A program made the translations under genes and the position numbers. A stretch of DNA of 31,584 bases from JAYFNU01 sp964458545 (GTDB lineage Bacteria > Bacillota > Clostridia > Oscillospirales > Ruminococcaceae): the NCBI GenBank assembly GCA_964458545.1, contig CAYWJF010000014.1, forward strand, positions 1 to 31,584. The letters run 5' to 3'. Of this stretch, positions 1-8,735 are shown one piece after another (positions within the stretch are counted from its first letter, which is position 1; each line of letters starts with the position of its first letter). The notes beneath the pieces are model-generated. The model had not been told where the DNA came from and made no database searches. It saw only the letters and a list, made by a program, of their open reading frames with translations.

Positions 1-3000
1 AAGTGCAGTTAGGAAAAACAAAGAGCTTTACGGCTTCTGTTGTCGGAGAATACAACCCCGCACAGTCGGTGACGTGGTCTGTCGAGGGCGCGAGCTCCGA
101 AGACACAGTGATATCAGCTGACGGTGTGCTTTCCGTCGGCATAGACGAGACAGCAAAAACGCTGACCGTAAAAGCGACTTCAACGGTTGACACAACCAAG
201 AGCGGTGAAGCGAGCGTAGCGGTCACAGTTCCGCCTCCCGTTGTCAGCTCCGTCACGGTCTCGCCCAACACCGCAAGTGTTCAGATGGGCGAAGAGCAAA
301 AGTTCAGCGCCGTGGTTAACGGCGAGTGGAATCCCGCGCAGACGGTGACGTGGTCTGTCGAGGGCGCAAGCTCAGAAGACACGGCAATATCGGCTGACGG
401 TGTGCTTTCCGTCGGTATAGACGAGACAGCAAAATCGTTGACCGTAAAAGCTACCTCTACGGTAGACACGACCAAGAGCGGCACGGCAAGCGTGACGGTC
501 ACAGTACCGCCTCCCGTTGTCAGCTCCGTTACGGTCTCTCCCAACACCGCAAGTGTTCAGATGGGCGAGACACAGAAGTTCAGCGCCGTAGTAAACGGCG
601 AGTGGAACCCCGCACAGACGGTAACATGGTCTGTCGAGGGCGCGAGCTCCGAAGACACGGCAATATCGGCAGACGGCGTGCTTTCTGTCGGCATAGATGA
701 AACAGCGAAAAACCTCACAGTAAAAGCGACTTCAACAGTGGATACAACCAAGAGCGGCGCAGCGAGCGTGACGGTCACAGTACCGCCCGCAACCGTAAAG
801 TCAGTAACCGTAGCGCCTAACACCGCAAGCGTGCAGATGGGTGAGACACAGGAGTTCAGCGCCGTGGTCAACGGCGAGTGGAATCCCGCGCAGACGGTGA
901 CGTGGTNNNNNNNNNNNNNNNNNNNNNNNNNNNNNNNNNNNNNNNNNNNNNNNNNNNNNNNNNNNNNNNNNNNNNNNNNNNNNNNNNNNNNNNNNNNNNN
1001 NNNNNNCTGTCGAGGGCGCGAGCTCCGAAGACACGGCAATATCGGCTGACGGCGTGCTTTCTATCGGCATAGATGAAACAGCGAAAAACCTCACAGTAAA
1101 AGCTACTTCTACGGTAGACACAACCAAGAGCGGTGAAGCAAGCGTGACAGTCACAGTACCGCCAGCAACCGTATCGTTAGTAACCGTAACGCCCAACACC
1201 GCAAGTGTTCAGATGGGCGAAGTACAGGAGTTCAGCGCTGTGGTCAACGGCGAATGGAACCCCGCACAGTCGGTGACGTGGTCTGTCGAGGGCGCGAGCT
1301 CCGAAGACACGGCAATATCGGCTGACGGCGTGCTTTCCGTCGGTATAGACGAAACAGCGAAATCGTTGACCGTAAAAGCAACCTCTACGGTAGATACAGC
1401 CAAGAGCGGCACGGCAAGCGTGACGGTCACAGTACCGCCCGCAACCGTAAAGTCAGTAACCGTAACGCCCAACACAGCGAGTGTTCAGATGGGCGAAACA
1501 CAGAAGTTCAGCGCCGTGGTTAATGGCGAGTGGAACCCTGCACAGACGGTGACGTGGAGCGTTGAAGGAAACATTAGTGCTAATACAGCTATTTCTGAAG
1601 ACGGAACTCTCACAATAGGCTTCGACGAAACAGCGAAAAACCTCACAGTAAAAGCGACTTCTACGGTAGACACAACAAAGAGCGGTGAAGCGACGGTAAA
1701 AATTATTGTTGTTGATTACGCGCCGCAAGTAGAGCAGAAGAAGGTAACCCTTAACCCGTGGCTTATCAATGGCGAAGCAATCAGCTTCGTTGAAACAAAC
1801 GGAAACAAAATAATAGGCGCGGAGCTTTTAGTTCCCGTAAGCGTTGACGGTGAAACAACGTATGCTGTTTCAGATAAGCTTTCGCTTACACGTCTTGACG
1901 GAACGACTTCTTGGGTTCTTAATAACCTCGATGCCGAACAGAAGGCAACGGAAATAGAAAACCAGACTATTAAAGCAAAGCTTCGCGTTTCAACGGAAAA
2001 GGGCGTGTTTGAGCTTCCGCTTACGGTAGTTATAAAGAATATAAAGCCGTACGTTGTCACAAGTCAGGCAGAAAAGTTCAATCTCTTCTATACAGATAGC
2101 GAAGCGACACTTGATATTTCTTCTAAAACCGATAAAGCGCCTCTTTCTGTGTCAGGTGCGGAGTTCAAGAGCGCGAACGAAAACCCCGTTACCGTTATAG
2201 GCGCGGCTGCGGATTTCAATAAGGAAACGGGAAAGCTTACTATTAAATACGCGAATCCATTAAATCCGAGCGAGGCTTATGTAAACGGTAAGCCCGTCGT
2301 TAAGGGAACGCTTTATGTATCGGTAGAAGGCTACAACTGGCAGGTTAGCAAGACCGTTACAATTGGTACTGTAACGAGTAAGCCGAGCTACTCGTTCTCG
2401 CCCGCGTCGGGAACAATCAACACGGTTCTCGGCGACAGCAAATCCGCCTCTTTCAAGCTTATTGATAAGGCGACAGGCGAAGAGATTAGGCTTGACGAAA
2501 ACGCGACGGCGATAGCGAAGCTAAGCCCAGCCGACTTCGTTATCCTTGAACAAAAGGACAGCGAAGTAACCCTTACTCTCAATAACATCGGCACCGAAGA
2601 AGAGCCGAAATACAAGGGCGGTACGGCGACGATAGCCGTAAAGCAGTCGAATTGGCTAACGCCGATTAACTACAGCTATAAGCTTACGGCAATTACCTCC
2701 AAGCCTACAGCGAAGCTTACAAACCCCACCCTTCAGCTTAACAGCGTCTTTAGCACGGTTGACGCTCACGCAAAAACCGACGTAACCCTCAACCAGAGTG
2801 GGGTAACGCTAAAGGGTACGGCTCAGATGCTTTACACCAAAAACGAAGCTGCGGCCGCGGCGCTTGACGTTATCTACGAAAACGGTGTTATTTCGGCGTC
2901 GTTCAAAGATGGCTACGACCACGACACAGCTCCGCTTAAAAACGGAACTTATAAATTCGAGTATACGCCGATAGTAGAGAGTAGCGCTCCCGAGGGCGTA

Positions 3001-3507
3001 ACACTAAAGACGGTGAACGTAAGCGTTAAGATTACCGACGCGACTCCCGCAGTTAGCGCGGGGTCGGTAACAGTAAACCGCGCGGTTTATAAGTCTACGG
3101 GTAAAACGGCGCTTAGCTTTGTCGACAGCGACGACATAACCGTCATAGCAGCGGCAAACGGCGCACAGTCTTCGCTTCTATTTAGCGCCCAACAAACGCT
3201 TGTTTCTGCCGAAACGAGCCGAGCGAAGCTTGCAGAGGCGGGCAAAATAAGCGTGACCTATGCGAACGGCGAAATCGTCGCGAAGATAAATGATTCGTCC
3301 GTAAAGGAAGGTAGCTATAAGTATACCCTTCCGCTTCGCTGGAATAACGGCAGCGAGGACGTGAACGAAAAGGGCAGCGTTACCGTTACGGTAAAGGTAG
3401 AAAATAAGGAAACAAATCCGAAGCCCCAGATACCGCAGATAAACAAGAAACGCATACAGATAATCTTTAACGTGCTGTACTATATAAGCAGATGGCTTTT
3501 CGGATAA
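1..3507 (+). CDS. Large BIg2 (Ig-like) repeat surface protein, 5'-truncated and gapped
   Basis: This is the 3' part of a probable secreted or cell-wall protein; its start lies upstream of the window. The frame is open from base 3 to the gap and from 1009 to the stop at 3507. The two parts appear in different frames only because the gap is written as exactly 100 N. The N-terminal half is a tandem array of 92-residue domains with the bacterial Ig-like group 2 pattern (PNTASVQMGE, WNPAQTVTWSVEG, SADGVLSVGIDE, LTVKATSTVD). From about 1720 the repeats stop and roughly 595 residues of other, beta-rich, Thr/Val/Lys-rich sequence follow. It ends with a basic-hydrophobic tail (KKRIQIIFNVLYYISRWLFG) that could touch the membrane. 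No LPxTG motif or SLH domain is visible at the C-terminus. Adhesin or cell-surface scaffold is the family expectation; ligand unknown. A strong hairpin terminator follows. Confidence 0.8.
3..1715 (+). repeat. 276-bp tandem coding repeats (92-aa Ig-like units), six copies visible
   Basis: The codon for Val in the recurring SVQMG motif falls at 3 (as VQLG), 279, 555, 831, 1207 and 1483. Spacing is exactly 276 bp wherever no gap intervenes. The copy starting at 831 is interrupted by the N gap and completed after it. The inner copies are nearly identical in DNA, with most differences at third positions. The last copy diverges in its middle (SVEGNISANTAISEDGTLTIGF), as terminal copies of arrays often do. 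Such arrays change copy number by recombination and collapse in short-read assembly. Confidence 0.9.
907..1006. other. Assembly gap (100 N) inside the tandem repeat
   Basis: There are exactly 100 N, the usual placeholder for a gap of unknown size. The last base before it is offset 75 of a 276-bp unit (0-based, counted from 831). The first base after it is offset 76 of a unit (counted back from 1207). The two flanks therefore join seamlessly and in frame if the N are deleted. The missing DNA is most simply zero or a whole number of 276-bp units. Confidence 0.95.
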
Positions 3508-3602
3508 GCGAGAAGTCTTAGTTACAGCAGCGAATAAGCACTAAACAAGCTATCAAAACTTAATTAACCGACAAGCTGACTGACACTGTAACTCCCAAAA
3601 AA

Positions 3603-3647
3603 CGACCACCGCGCTAAGCTCTTTCCCTGAGCTTAGCGCGGTGGTCG
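3603..3647 (+). terminator. 19-bp perfect hairpin terminator after the BIg2 gene
   Basis: Arms 3603-3621 and 3629-3647 are exact reverse complements, with a 7-nt loop. The stem is preceded by an A run and followed by TTT, so it can act in both directions. It lies 96 bp after the stop at 3507. The remainder of the gap, 3648-3791, is AT-rich; I see no convincing promoter or further gene there. Confidence 0.8.
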
Positions 3648-3791
3648 TTTCAGTATGAAAAACCCTGTGTTTGTTTCGACGGCACATCGGCGTTCAGACT
3701 TTCATTTTTCGCAATCTGAAGTGCAACTCGCCGACAAAATTTGAAAAAAAGTCGATTTGTGTGCACTTATGCTAACCAAATTTCAAAAGCG

Positions 3792-4973
3792 ATGTGCTAC
3801 TCTATAATTACGGACGAGCTACTAAATAAGGAATCTACGCTTCCCGAGGCGAGCGGAGCGAAGCTTCCCGCTGAGTGGCACGGGGTTAACCTTTGCTATA
3901 AAGGCAACTGCTGCGGCGCTTTATCAGGTGCGCCCGACAGCAACATAACAAAAAGAGAGATTGAAGAGATTAAGGAAACGGGCTTTAACTTTATGCGTAT
4001 CTTCGTCAGCTGGTGGCGAATGAGAGAGCCCGACTATCCGAGAGGCGAAGTAATAAACGAAAACATACTGCGCGAGATAGACCAGATACTTGCGTGGAGT
4101 ATGGAAAACGACATCCACGTTCAGCTTGTCTTTAACGAAACACCCGGGCTTCATTACGCCGATTATGACTACGATTGGGGTCAATGGATGGACGCGTGGA
4201 ATAACGTCTTTTCCGACAAGGCGGAGCAGGAGCTGACGGCGAAGTATTGGGGCGCGTTGTCACGGCGTTACGCGGAAATACCGAACAAGTATCTGAGCTT
4301 TAACCTTATGAACGAGTGCGACCCTGAAAGCGACGAAATTTACGCCGAGTCTATGAAACCCACGATAGAAGCAATATGGGCGGCGGCTCCCGAAAGGATA
4401 ATCGTAGCCGATGTTTCTACGCACACGCCTATAACAGGCGAGGAGATGGCGAAGCTTGGCGTATGCCTCGCGTTTCACGACTACTACCCGGGCGACTTTT
4501 GCGTATACGACGCGGTGAGAATAACCGAGGACCCCGAATATGCCGCCTCGCTCGTTTGGCCCTACGTTGACGCTAACGGAAACGTGATTGACGCGGAAGC
4601 CTGCAAAAGCGCGGTTCCATATACGGTTGGTTCTATTGACGTGGTAAAGGGAATTGCCGACAAGTACGGCGTGGGCTTTATGATTAACGAGTGGGGAACC
4701 TTTTTGGCTACCGTTGAAAGGGACAAGATGAATATCGGCGCCCCGCGCGAGGAAGTCTACAAGATGTATGAGGATAAGATTAAAATGTATGAGGAAAACG
4801 GTATCGGCTGGGCGCTGGAGTGGTACGGCGTAACCTGCGTGGCGGAGGGGTACCCGTTTGACATAGAGGGCGCAAACTATTTCCACAACGCGGGCAGTAA
4901 GTGGTACCTCGACAGAAATATGATGACCTTCTTCCAGAGAATGAACGGTGTTGAGGGTAAAGAAACCGCCTAA
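3792..4973 (+). CDS. Glycoside hydrolase family 5 (cytoplasmic endoglucanase/mannanase-like)
   Basis: Probable retaining beta-glycosidase with a (beta/alpha)8 barrel. The GH5 hallmarks are present: FNFMRIFVSWW near the first strands, LMNECDP with acid/base Glu at about residue 175, and MINEWGTF with nucleophile Glu at about residue 300 (counting from 3792). AWSMENDIHVQLVFNE and ALEWYGVT also fit the barrel. There is no signal peptide, so it probably acts on imported oligosaccharides; linkage specificity cannot be read from the sequence. The open frame extends up to a TTG at 3741, but neither start has a good Shine-Dalgarno. I prefer the ATG at 3792 because the family-like sequence (LPAEWHGVNL) begins after it. 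It stands alone between two terminators. Function class is fairly sure; substrate is not. Confidence 0.78.
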   Translation: MCYSIITDELLNKESTLPEASGAKLPAEWHGVNLCYKGNCCGALSGAPDSNITKREIEEIKETGFNFMRIFVSWWRMREPDYPRGEVINENILREIDQILAWSMENDIHVQLVFNETPGLHYADYDYDWGQWMDAWNNVFSDKAEQELTAKYWGALSRRYAEIPNKYLSFNLMNECDPESDEIYAESMKPTIEAIWAAAPERIIVADVSTHTPITGEEMAKLGVCLAFHDYYPGDFCVYDAVRITEDPEYAASLVWPYVDANGNVIDAEACKSAVPYTVGSIDVVKGIADKYGVGFMINEWGTFLATVERDKMNIGAPREEVYKMYEDKIKMYEENGIGWALEWYGVTCVAEGYPFDIEGANYFHNAGSKWYLDRNMMTFFQRMNGVEGKETA

Positions 4974-5015
4974 AACAACAAGTATTGAAATCCTGCTAAA
5001 TATTATTAAGGTCCG

Positions 5016-5048
5016 AAAGGGGTGTATCGCTACGATACACCCACTTTT
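5016..5048 (+). terminator. Rho-independent terminator after the GH5 gene
   Basis: A perfect 10-bp stem (5020-5029 with 5033-5042) closes a 3-nt loop. It can extend by AAAG pairing with CTTT around one bulged A, and is followed by a T-rich tract. It separates the glycosidase from spoVT. Confidence 0.75.
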
Positions 5049-5050
5049 GT

Positions 5051-5080
5051 TTGTATATTATCGGTGAAAGCGCAGATAAT
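5051..5080 (+). promoter_or_regulatory. Possible sigma-A-like promoter of spoVT
   Basis: TTGTAT at 5051-5056 and GATAAT at 5075-5080 are 18 bp apart, about 31 bp upstream of the start codon. In Bacillus spoVT is made by sigma-G in the forespore. The same area holds GTATA (5053-5057), which fits a sigma-G -35, but no clean CATnnTA at the right distance. The assignment is tentative. Confidence 0.3.
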
Positions 5081-5110
5081 ATTACCAAAACACAGCAAAG
5101 GCGGTAGATT

Positions 5111-5641
5111 ATGAGAGCGACAGGTATAGTAAGAAGGATAGATGACCTCGGGCGGGTGGTAATACCTAAGGAGATACGGCGCACAATGCGGATTCGCGAG
5201 GGCGAGCCGCTTGAGATATTTACGAGCGGCGAGGGTGACGTTATCTTCCGCAAATACTCGACGATGAACGAGCTTGCGAACTGCGCCGATAAGTACGCCG
5301 AGGTGCTTTTCTCAACACTTAAGCAGCCGATAATCGTCTGCGACAGGGACGCGGTCTGCGCGGCGTACCCTTCAAAGAAGAAGGACCTTGTTGGCAAGCG
5401 AATAAGCGAGGAGCTTGACGAGAAGATGCGCGGGCGCGATTCCACTATTCTTAACGACGGGATATTTTGTTTAAGCAATTATAAGGAAAAGGCGAGCGTG
5501 GTTGTGCCCGTCCGCGCGGCGGGAAGCGCAATAGGGTGCATTGCGGTTTTACAGTCGGACGCTTCTAAAAAAGTGGACGACAAGGACATCTCAATGCTCG
5601 AAACCGCGTCAAAGCTGCTCGGCGCTCAGACGGAAAGCTAA
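5111..5641 (+). CDS. spoVT: Stage V sporulation protein T-like AbrB/GAF regulator
   Basis: DNA-binding transcription factor of late forespore gene expression in endospore formers. Residues 1-50 form the AbrB/SpoVT swapped-hairpin domain (MRATGIVRRIDDLGRVVIPK, then EIRRTMRIREGEPLEI). Residues about 55-170 read as a GAF-like domain (KQPIIVCDRDAV, ASVVVPVRAAG, IGCIAVLQSD). At 176 aa it matches Bacillus SpoVT (178 aa) and is much longer than AbrB alone. An AAAGGCGG-type ribosome site precedes the ATG. It is a single-gene unit with terminators on both sides. Together with the spoIIQ-like gene at 19394 it argues that the host sporulates. Confidence 0.9.
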   Translation: MRATGIVRRIDDLGRVVIPKEIRRTMRIREGEPLEIFTSGEGDVIFRKYSTMNELANCADKYAEVLFSTLKQPIIVCDRDAVCAAYPSKKKDLVGKRISEELDEKMRGRDSTILNDGIFCLSNYKEKASVVVPVRAAGSAIGCIAVLQSDASKKVDDKDISMLETASKLLGAQTES

Positions 5642-5653
5642 TAGACCATAAAC

Positions 5654-5687
5654 AAGGGCAGGTTATTGTTAAGAATAACCTGCCCTT
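5654..5687 (+). terminator. Terminator after spoVT
   Basis: A 14-bp perfect stem (5654-5667 with 5674-5687) has a 6-nt loop and runs into TTT. It lies 12 bp after the stop codon. Confidence 0.8.
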
Positions 5688-5733
5688 TCGTATAATTGTT
5701 AACGAAAAAGTGATGACTTATCGGTTGTTTTTG

Positions 5734-5742
5734 TGCTATACT
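5734..5742 (+). promoter_or_regulatory. Extended -10 promoter of the galK operon
   Basis: TGCTATACT is an extended -10 element (TGn plus TATACT at 5737-5742). The -35 region is poor, which is normal for extended -10 promoters. It lies about 60 bp before the galK ATG, and a 17-bp palindrome sits just downstream of it. Confidence 0.55.
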
Positions 5743-5750
5743 ATCAAAAA

Positions 5751-5767
5751 TAGTAAATGTTTTACTA
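5751..5767 (+). promoter_or_regulatory. Candidate operator palindrome in the galK leader
   Basis: TAGTAAA-TGT-TTTACTA is a perfect 7-bp inverted repeat. It starts about 9 bp after the -10 hexamer and so covers the expected transcription start. That is where a repressor of a sugar operon would bind. Its odd length differs from the even, CG-centred operators typical of LacI-family proteins. No regulator gene is adjacent. Confidence 0.4.
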
Positions 5768-5801
5768 AATGTTTATCAATTTATCATTCGGGAGTGGGTC
5801 T

Positions 5802-7073
5802 ATGAAGGCGTCCGAGCTGATTGAAGAGCTGAAAAATGGAAATTTCGATAAGGAGCTAAGGCGGGTTTACCCTGACGGGGTAGAGCGCGAGCGGGAGCGT
5901 ATAGCCGCGCTCGCGGAGCGGTTTATCGAGGAGATAGGCGACAAAGAGGGCGTTGGCGTTTTCAGCGCCCCGGGAAGAACCGAGATAGGCGGAAACCATA
6001 CCGACCACCAATTAGGCAACGTCGTGGCGGCTTCGGTTTCGCTTGATACCATCGCCGTGGCGGCTCCGAACGGCACAAAGCGTGTGACGGTTTCCTCAAA
6101 GGGCTTTAAGCCATGCGAAATCGACCTTAAAAAGCTAACGCCCGACAAAAAGGAAGCGAACAGCGCGAACGCCCTTATCCGCGGCGTATGCGCGGGCTTT
6201 GCCAAAAGAGGGTACGAAGTCGGCGGCTTCGATGCCGTTACCGTTTCCGACCTGCCCGCGGGTAGCGGGCTTTCCACCTCGGCGGCGTTCGAGGTGCTTA
6301 TCGGGAATATAGTAAACGGCTTCTTCGCCTTGGGTGAGGTGGACTCTACGGAGATAGCGCGGATAGGTCAAAGCGCCGAAAACGACTTTTTCCTAAAGCC
6401 CTGCGGGCTTATGGACCAGCTTGCCTCCTCTACGGGCGGCTGTATAGCGATAGACTTTTTCGAGCCGGATAATATCGTAATTAAGCGGTTCGATTTTGAT
6501 TTAAAGGAGAACGGCTTCGCGCTTTGCATTACGAACGCAGGCGGCTCGCACGCCGACCTTACCGACGAGTACGCCGCGATAACGCGTGAGATGAAATCGG
6601 TTTCACAGTTCTTCGGCAAGCGCTTTTTAAGCCGCGTGGACGAGAAGGAGTTTTACTCCCGTATAGGCGAGCTTCGCGACAGGGTATCCGACCGCGCCAT
6701 ACTCCGCGCTATACATTTCTTTAACGAGAACAAGCTTGCGAGAAGGGAATTTAACGCTCTTCGCGAGAACGACATAAGTCTTTTCCTTGAGCTTGTTACC
6801 GAATCGGGCTTTTCGTCATATATGTATCTACAGAATATCTTTCCCGCCGAGGTAACAGAAAGAAGCGTGTCGCTGGGGCTTGCGCTAAGCGAGCGGCTGC
6901 TTCGCGGGCGCGGTGCTTGGCGGGTGCACGGCGGTGGCTTCGCGGGAACCTTTCAGGCGTTTGTGCCGCTCGATTTGGTTGACAAATATGTAGCGGAGAT
7001 GGAAAAGGTCTTCGGAAGCGGAAGCTGTCACAATCTTTCTATCCGCGCGGTGGGCGGAACGCAGATTATTTAG
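5802..7073 (+). CDS. galK: Galactokinase
   Basis: Phosphorylates alpha-D-galactose at C1 with ATP, the entry step of the Leloir pathway. It is a GHMP kinase: the galactokinase signature appears as GRTEIGGNHTDH at residues 58-69, the variant I recall from many Clostridia. The ATP loop LPAGSGLSTSA is at 151-161, the catalytic Asp lies in GLMDQ at about 205, and the C-terminal glycine motif reads HGGGFAGTFQ. Length is 423 aa from the ATG at 5802, which has a GGGAG ribosome site. The frame is open upstream to 5769, but that start would add 11 residues beginning inside the operator palindrome's edge. It is first in an operon with a GH13 and a GH36 glycosidase, so galactose freed from alpha-galactosides is its likely substrate. 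galT and galE are not in the window. Confidence 0.9.
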   Translation: MKASELIEELKNGNFDKELRRVYPDGVERERERIAALAERFIEEIGDKEGVGVFSAPGRTEIGGNHTDHQLGNVVAASVSLDTIAVAAPNGTKRVTVSSKGFKPCEIDLKKLTPDKKEANSANALIRGVCAGFAKRGYEVGGFDAVTVSDLPAGSGLSTSAAFEVLIGNIVNGFFALGEVDSTEIARIGQSAENDFFLKPCGLMDQLASSTGGCIAIDFFEPDNIVIKRFDFDLKENGFALCITNAGGSHADLTDEYAAITREMKSVSQFFGKRFLSRVDEKEFYSRIGELRDRVSDRAILRAIHFFNENKLARREFNALRENDISLFLELVTESGFSSYMYLQNIFPAEVTERSVSLGLALSERLLRGRGAWRVHGGGFAGTFQAFVPLDLVDKYVAEMEKVFGSGSCHNLSIRAVGGTQII

Positions 7074-7106
7074 AAAAAAGACTAATATAACAAGGAGATT
7101 AGTGCT

Positions 7107-8735
7107 ATGGCAGAATGGTGGAAGGAACAGGTTGTTTACCAGATATACCCGAGAAGCTTTCAGGATTCAAACGGTGACGGAATAGGTGACCTGCCGGGTA
7201 TAATAAGCCGTCTTGACGAATTAAAGGAGTTGGGCGTGGGGATACTTTGGCTTTCTCCCGTGTACCGCTCCCCGAACGCCGATAACGGCTACGACATAAG
7301 CGATTACCGTGATATTAACCCCGAATACGGAACGCTCGCGGATATGAAGAAGCTAATAGCCGAGGCGAAGAAGCGCGGAATAAAGATTATTATGGACCTC
7401 GTCGTTAACCATACCTCCGACGAGCACGAGTGGTTCCAAAAGAGCCGCCGTCGTGAAAAGGGTTACGAGGACTATTACATATGGAAGCCAGCTAAAGAGA
7501 ACGGCAAGCTTCCGAACAACTGGACCTCGTTTTTCGCTGAGGACGCGTGGGAGTATGACGACGTAAGAGGCGAATACTACCTGCACCTTTTCGCGAAGAA
7601 GCAGCCCGACCTAAACTATTACAACCCGAAGATAATAGAAGAGGTAATGGATATACTTCGCTTCTGGCTCGATATGGGAATAGCGGGCTTCCGCTGCGAC
7701 GTAATAAATATACTGTATAAATCCTCGCTGGGCGACGCGAAGAAACGCGCGGCGCTCACGGGTATGGAATACTACATTTCGCAGGAGGGCACCCACGAGA
7801 TACTTCGAACCCTTCGCCGCGAGGTGCTTGACAAGTACGACTGCTTTACGGTGGGTGAGTCGGTTATGGTAACCACAAAGCTTGCGCGCGACCTTTGCGA
7901 CGAAAGCCGAAAGGAGCTTTCAATGGTGTTCGGCTTCGAGCATATGAACTGCGACTGCTTCGGTATTAAATATTTCCCAAGGAAATTCAGCGCAAAGCGG
8001 TTCGGAAAGGTAATTACCAAGTGGCAAAAGGAGCTTTCGTGGAACGCGAACTACCTTGAAAACCACGACCAGCCGCGAAGCGTCTCCCGCTTCGGCGACG
8101 AGAACAAGTATTGGTCGGAGTCCGCTAAGATGCTCGGGCTTATGCTTTTGACCCTTCGCGGAACTGCGTATGTGTTCCAAGGCGAGGAGATAGGTATGAC
8201 AAACTTCGACTACGCCAGTATGAACCAGATAGACGACGTGGAATCGAAGAATGTTTACAAGCTGCTTGACCGCTTCGGCATACCCGACTCGCTCAAGTGG
8301 AAGCTGATTAAGCGTGCCTCGCGCGATAACGCGCGTACCCCCGTGCAGTGGACGGACGGCAAGAACGCGGGCTTTACCGAGGGTACGCCGTGGCTTGATA
8401 TAAATTCGAACTACAAGCGGATAAACTACGCCGCGCAAAGGGACGACGAGCATTCAATTCTAAGCTTTTACAAACGAATGATTGAGTTTAGGAAGAATTC
8501 CGAAACGCTTATAAGCGGAACCTTTAGCGCGCGTGAGATTTCACGCCACATCTTCGCCTATGAGCGGGCGCTCGGCGAGGAGAAGCTGCTTATTGTCCTT
8601 AACTTCTCGGGCAAGAACAGAACGGTAGATTACCGCGGCGAGGTGCTTTTCTCGAACACCGAGCGACGTATCTTTAACGGTACAATGTTCCCGTTTGAGG
8701 CGGTGATACTAAAGGAGGGCAAGGCTGAGGAATGA
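7107..8735 (+). CDS. GH13 alpha-glucosidase (oligo-1,6-glucosidase type)
   Basis: Cytoplasmic exo-alpha-glucosidase of the GH13_31-like group. YQIYPRSFQDSNGDGIGDL and NGYDISDY open the barrel. DLVVNHTSDEH is region I, GFRCDVIN carries nucleophile Asp198, GESVMV carries acid/base Glu251, and ENHDQPR carries Asp321. Spacing matches Bacillus oligo-1,6-glucosidase (199/255/329). The Val after the nucleophile, where alpha-1,4-specific enzymes have Ala, is the known marker for alpha-1,6 preference (isomaltose, panose); trehalose-6-phosphate hydrolase shares it and remains an alternative. Length 542 aa is usual. An AAGGAGA ribosome site precedes the ATG. It lies 33 bp after galK and its stop overlaps the start of the GH36 gene. 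Confidence 0.88.
   Translation: MAEWWKEQVVYQIYPRSFQDSNGDGIGDLPGIISRLDELKELGVGILWLSPVYRSPNADNGYDISDYRDINPEYGTLADMKKLIAEAKKRGIKIIMDLVVNHTSDEHEWFQKSRRREKGYEDYYIWKPAKENGKLPNNWTSFFAEDAWEYDDVRGEYYLHLFAKKQPDLNYYNPKIIEEVMDILRFWLDMGIAGFRCDVINILYKSSLGDAKKRAALTGMEYYISQEGTHEILRTLRREVLDKYDCFTVGESVMVTTKLARDLCDESRKELSMVFGFEHMNCDCFGIKYFPRKFSAKRFGKVITKWQKELSWNANYLENHDQPRSVSRFGDENKYWSESAKMLGLMLLTLRGTAYVFQGEEIGMTNFDYASMNQIDDVESKNVYKLLDRFGIPDSLKWKLIKRASRDNARTPVQWTDGKNAGFTEGTPWLDINSNYKRINYAAQRDDEHSILSFYKRMIEFRKNSETLISGTFSAREISRHIFAYERALGEEKLLIVLNFSGKNRTVDYRGEVLFSNTERRIFNGTMFPFEAVILKEGKAEE

Noticed and set aside
281..1673. Several minus-strand ORFs of 60-160 codons across the Ig repeats
   Set aside because: They are mirror frames of the repeated gene; they recur with each copy and have no ribosome sites.
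3..1715. CRISPR-like or satellite repeats
   Set aside because: The 276-bp periodicity is a coding tandem array in one open frame, with no short repeats and unique spacers.
7920..8453. 177-codon minus-strand ORF inside the GH13 gene
   Set aside because: It lies entirely opposite conserved GH13 sequence including the ENHDQPR motif.
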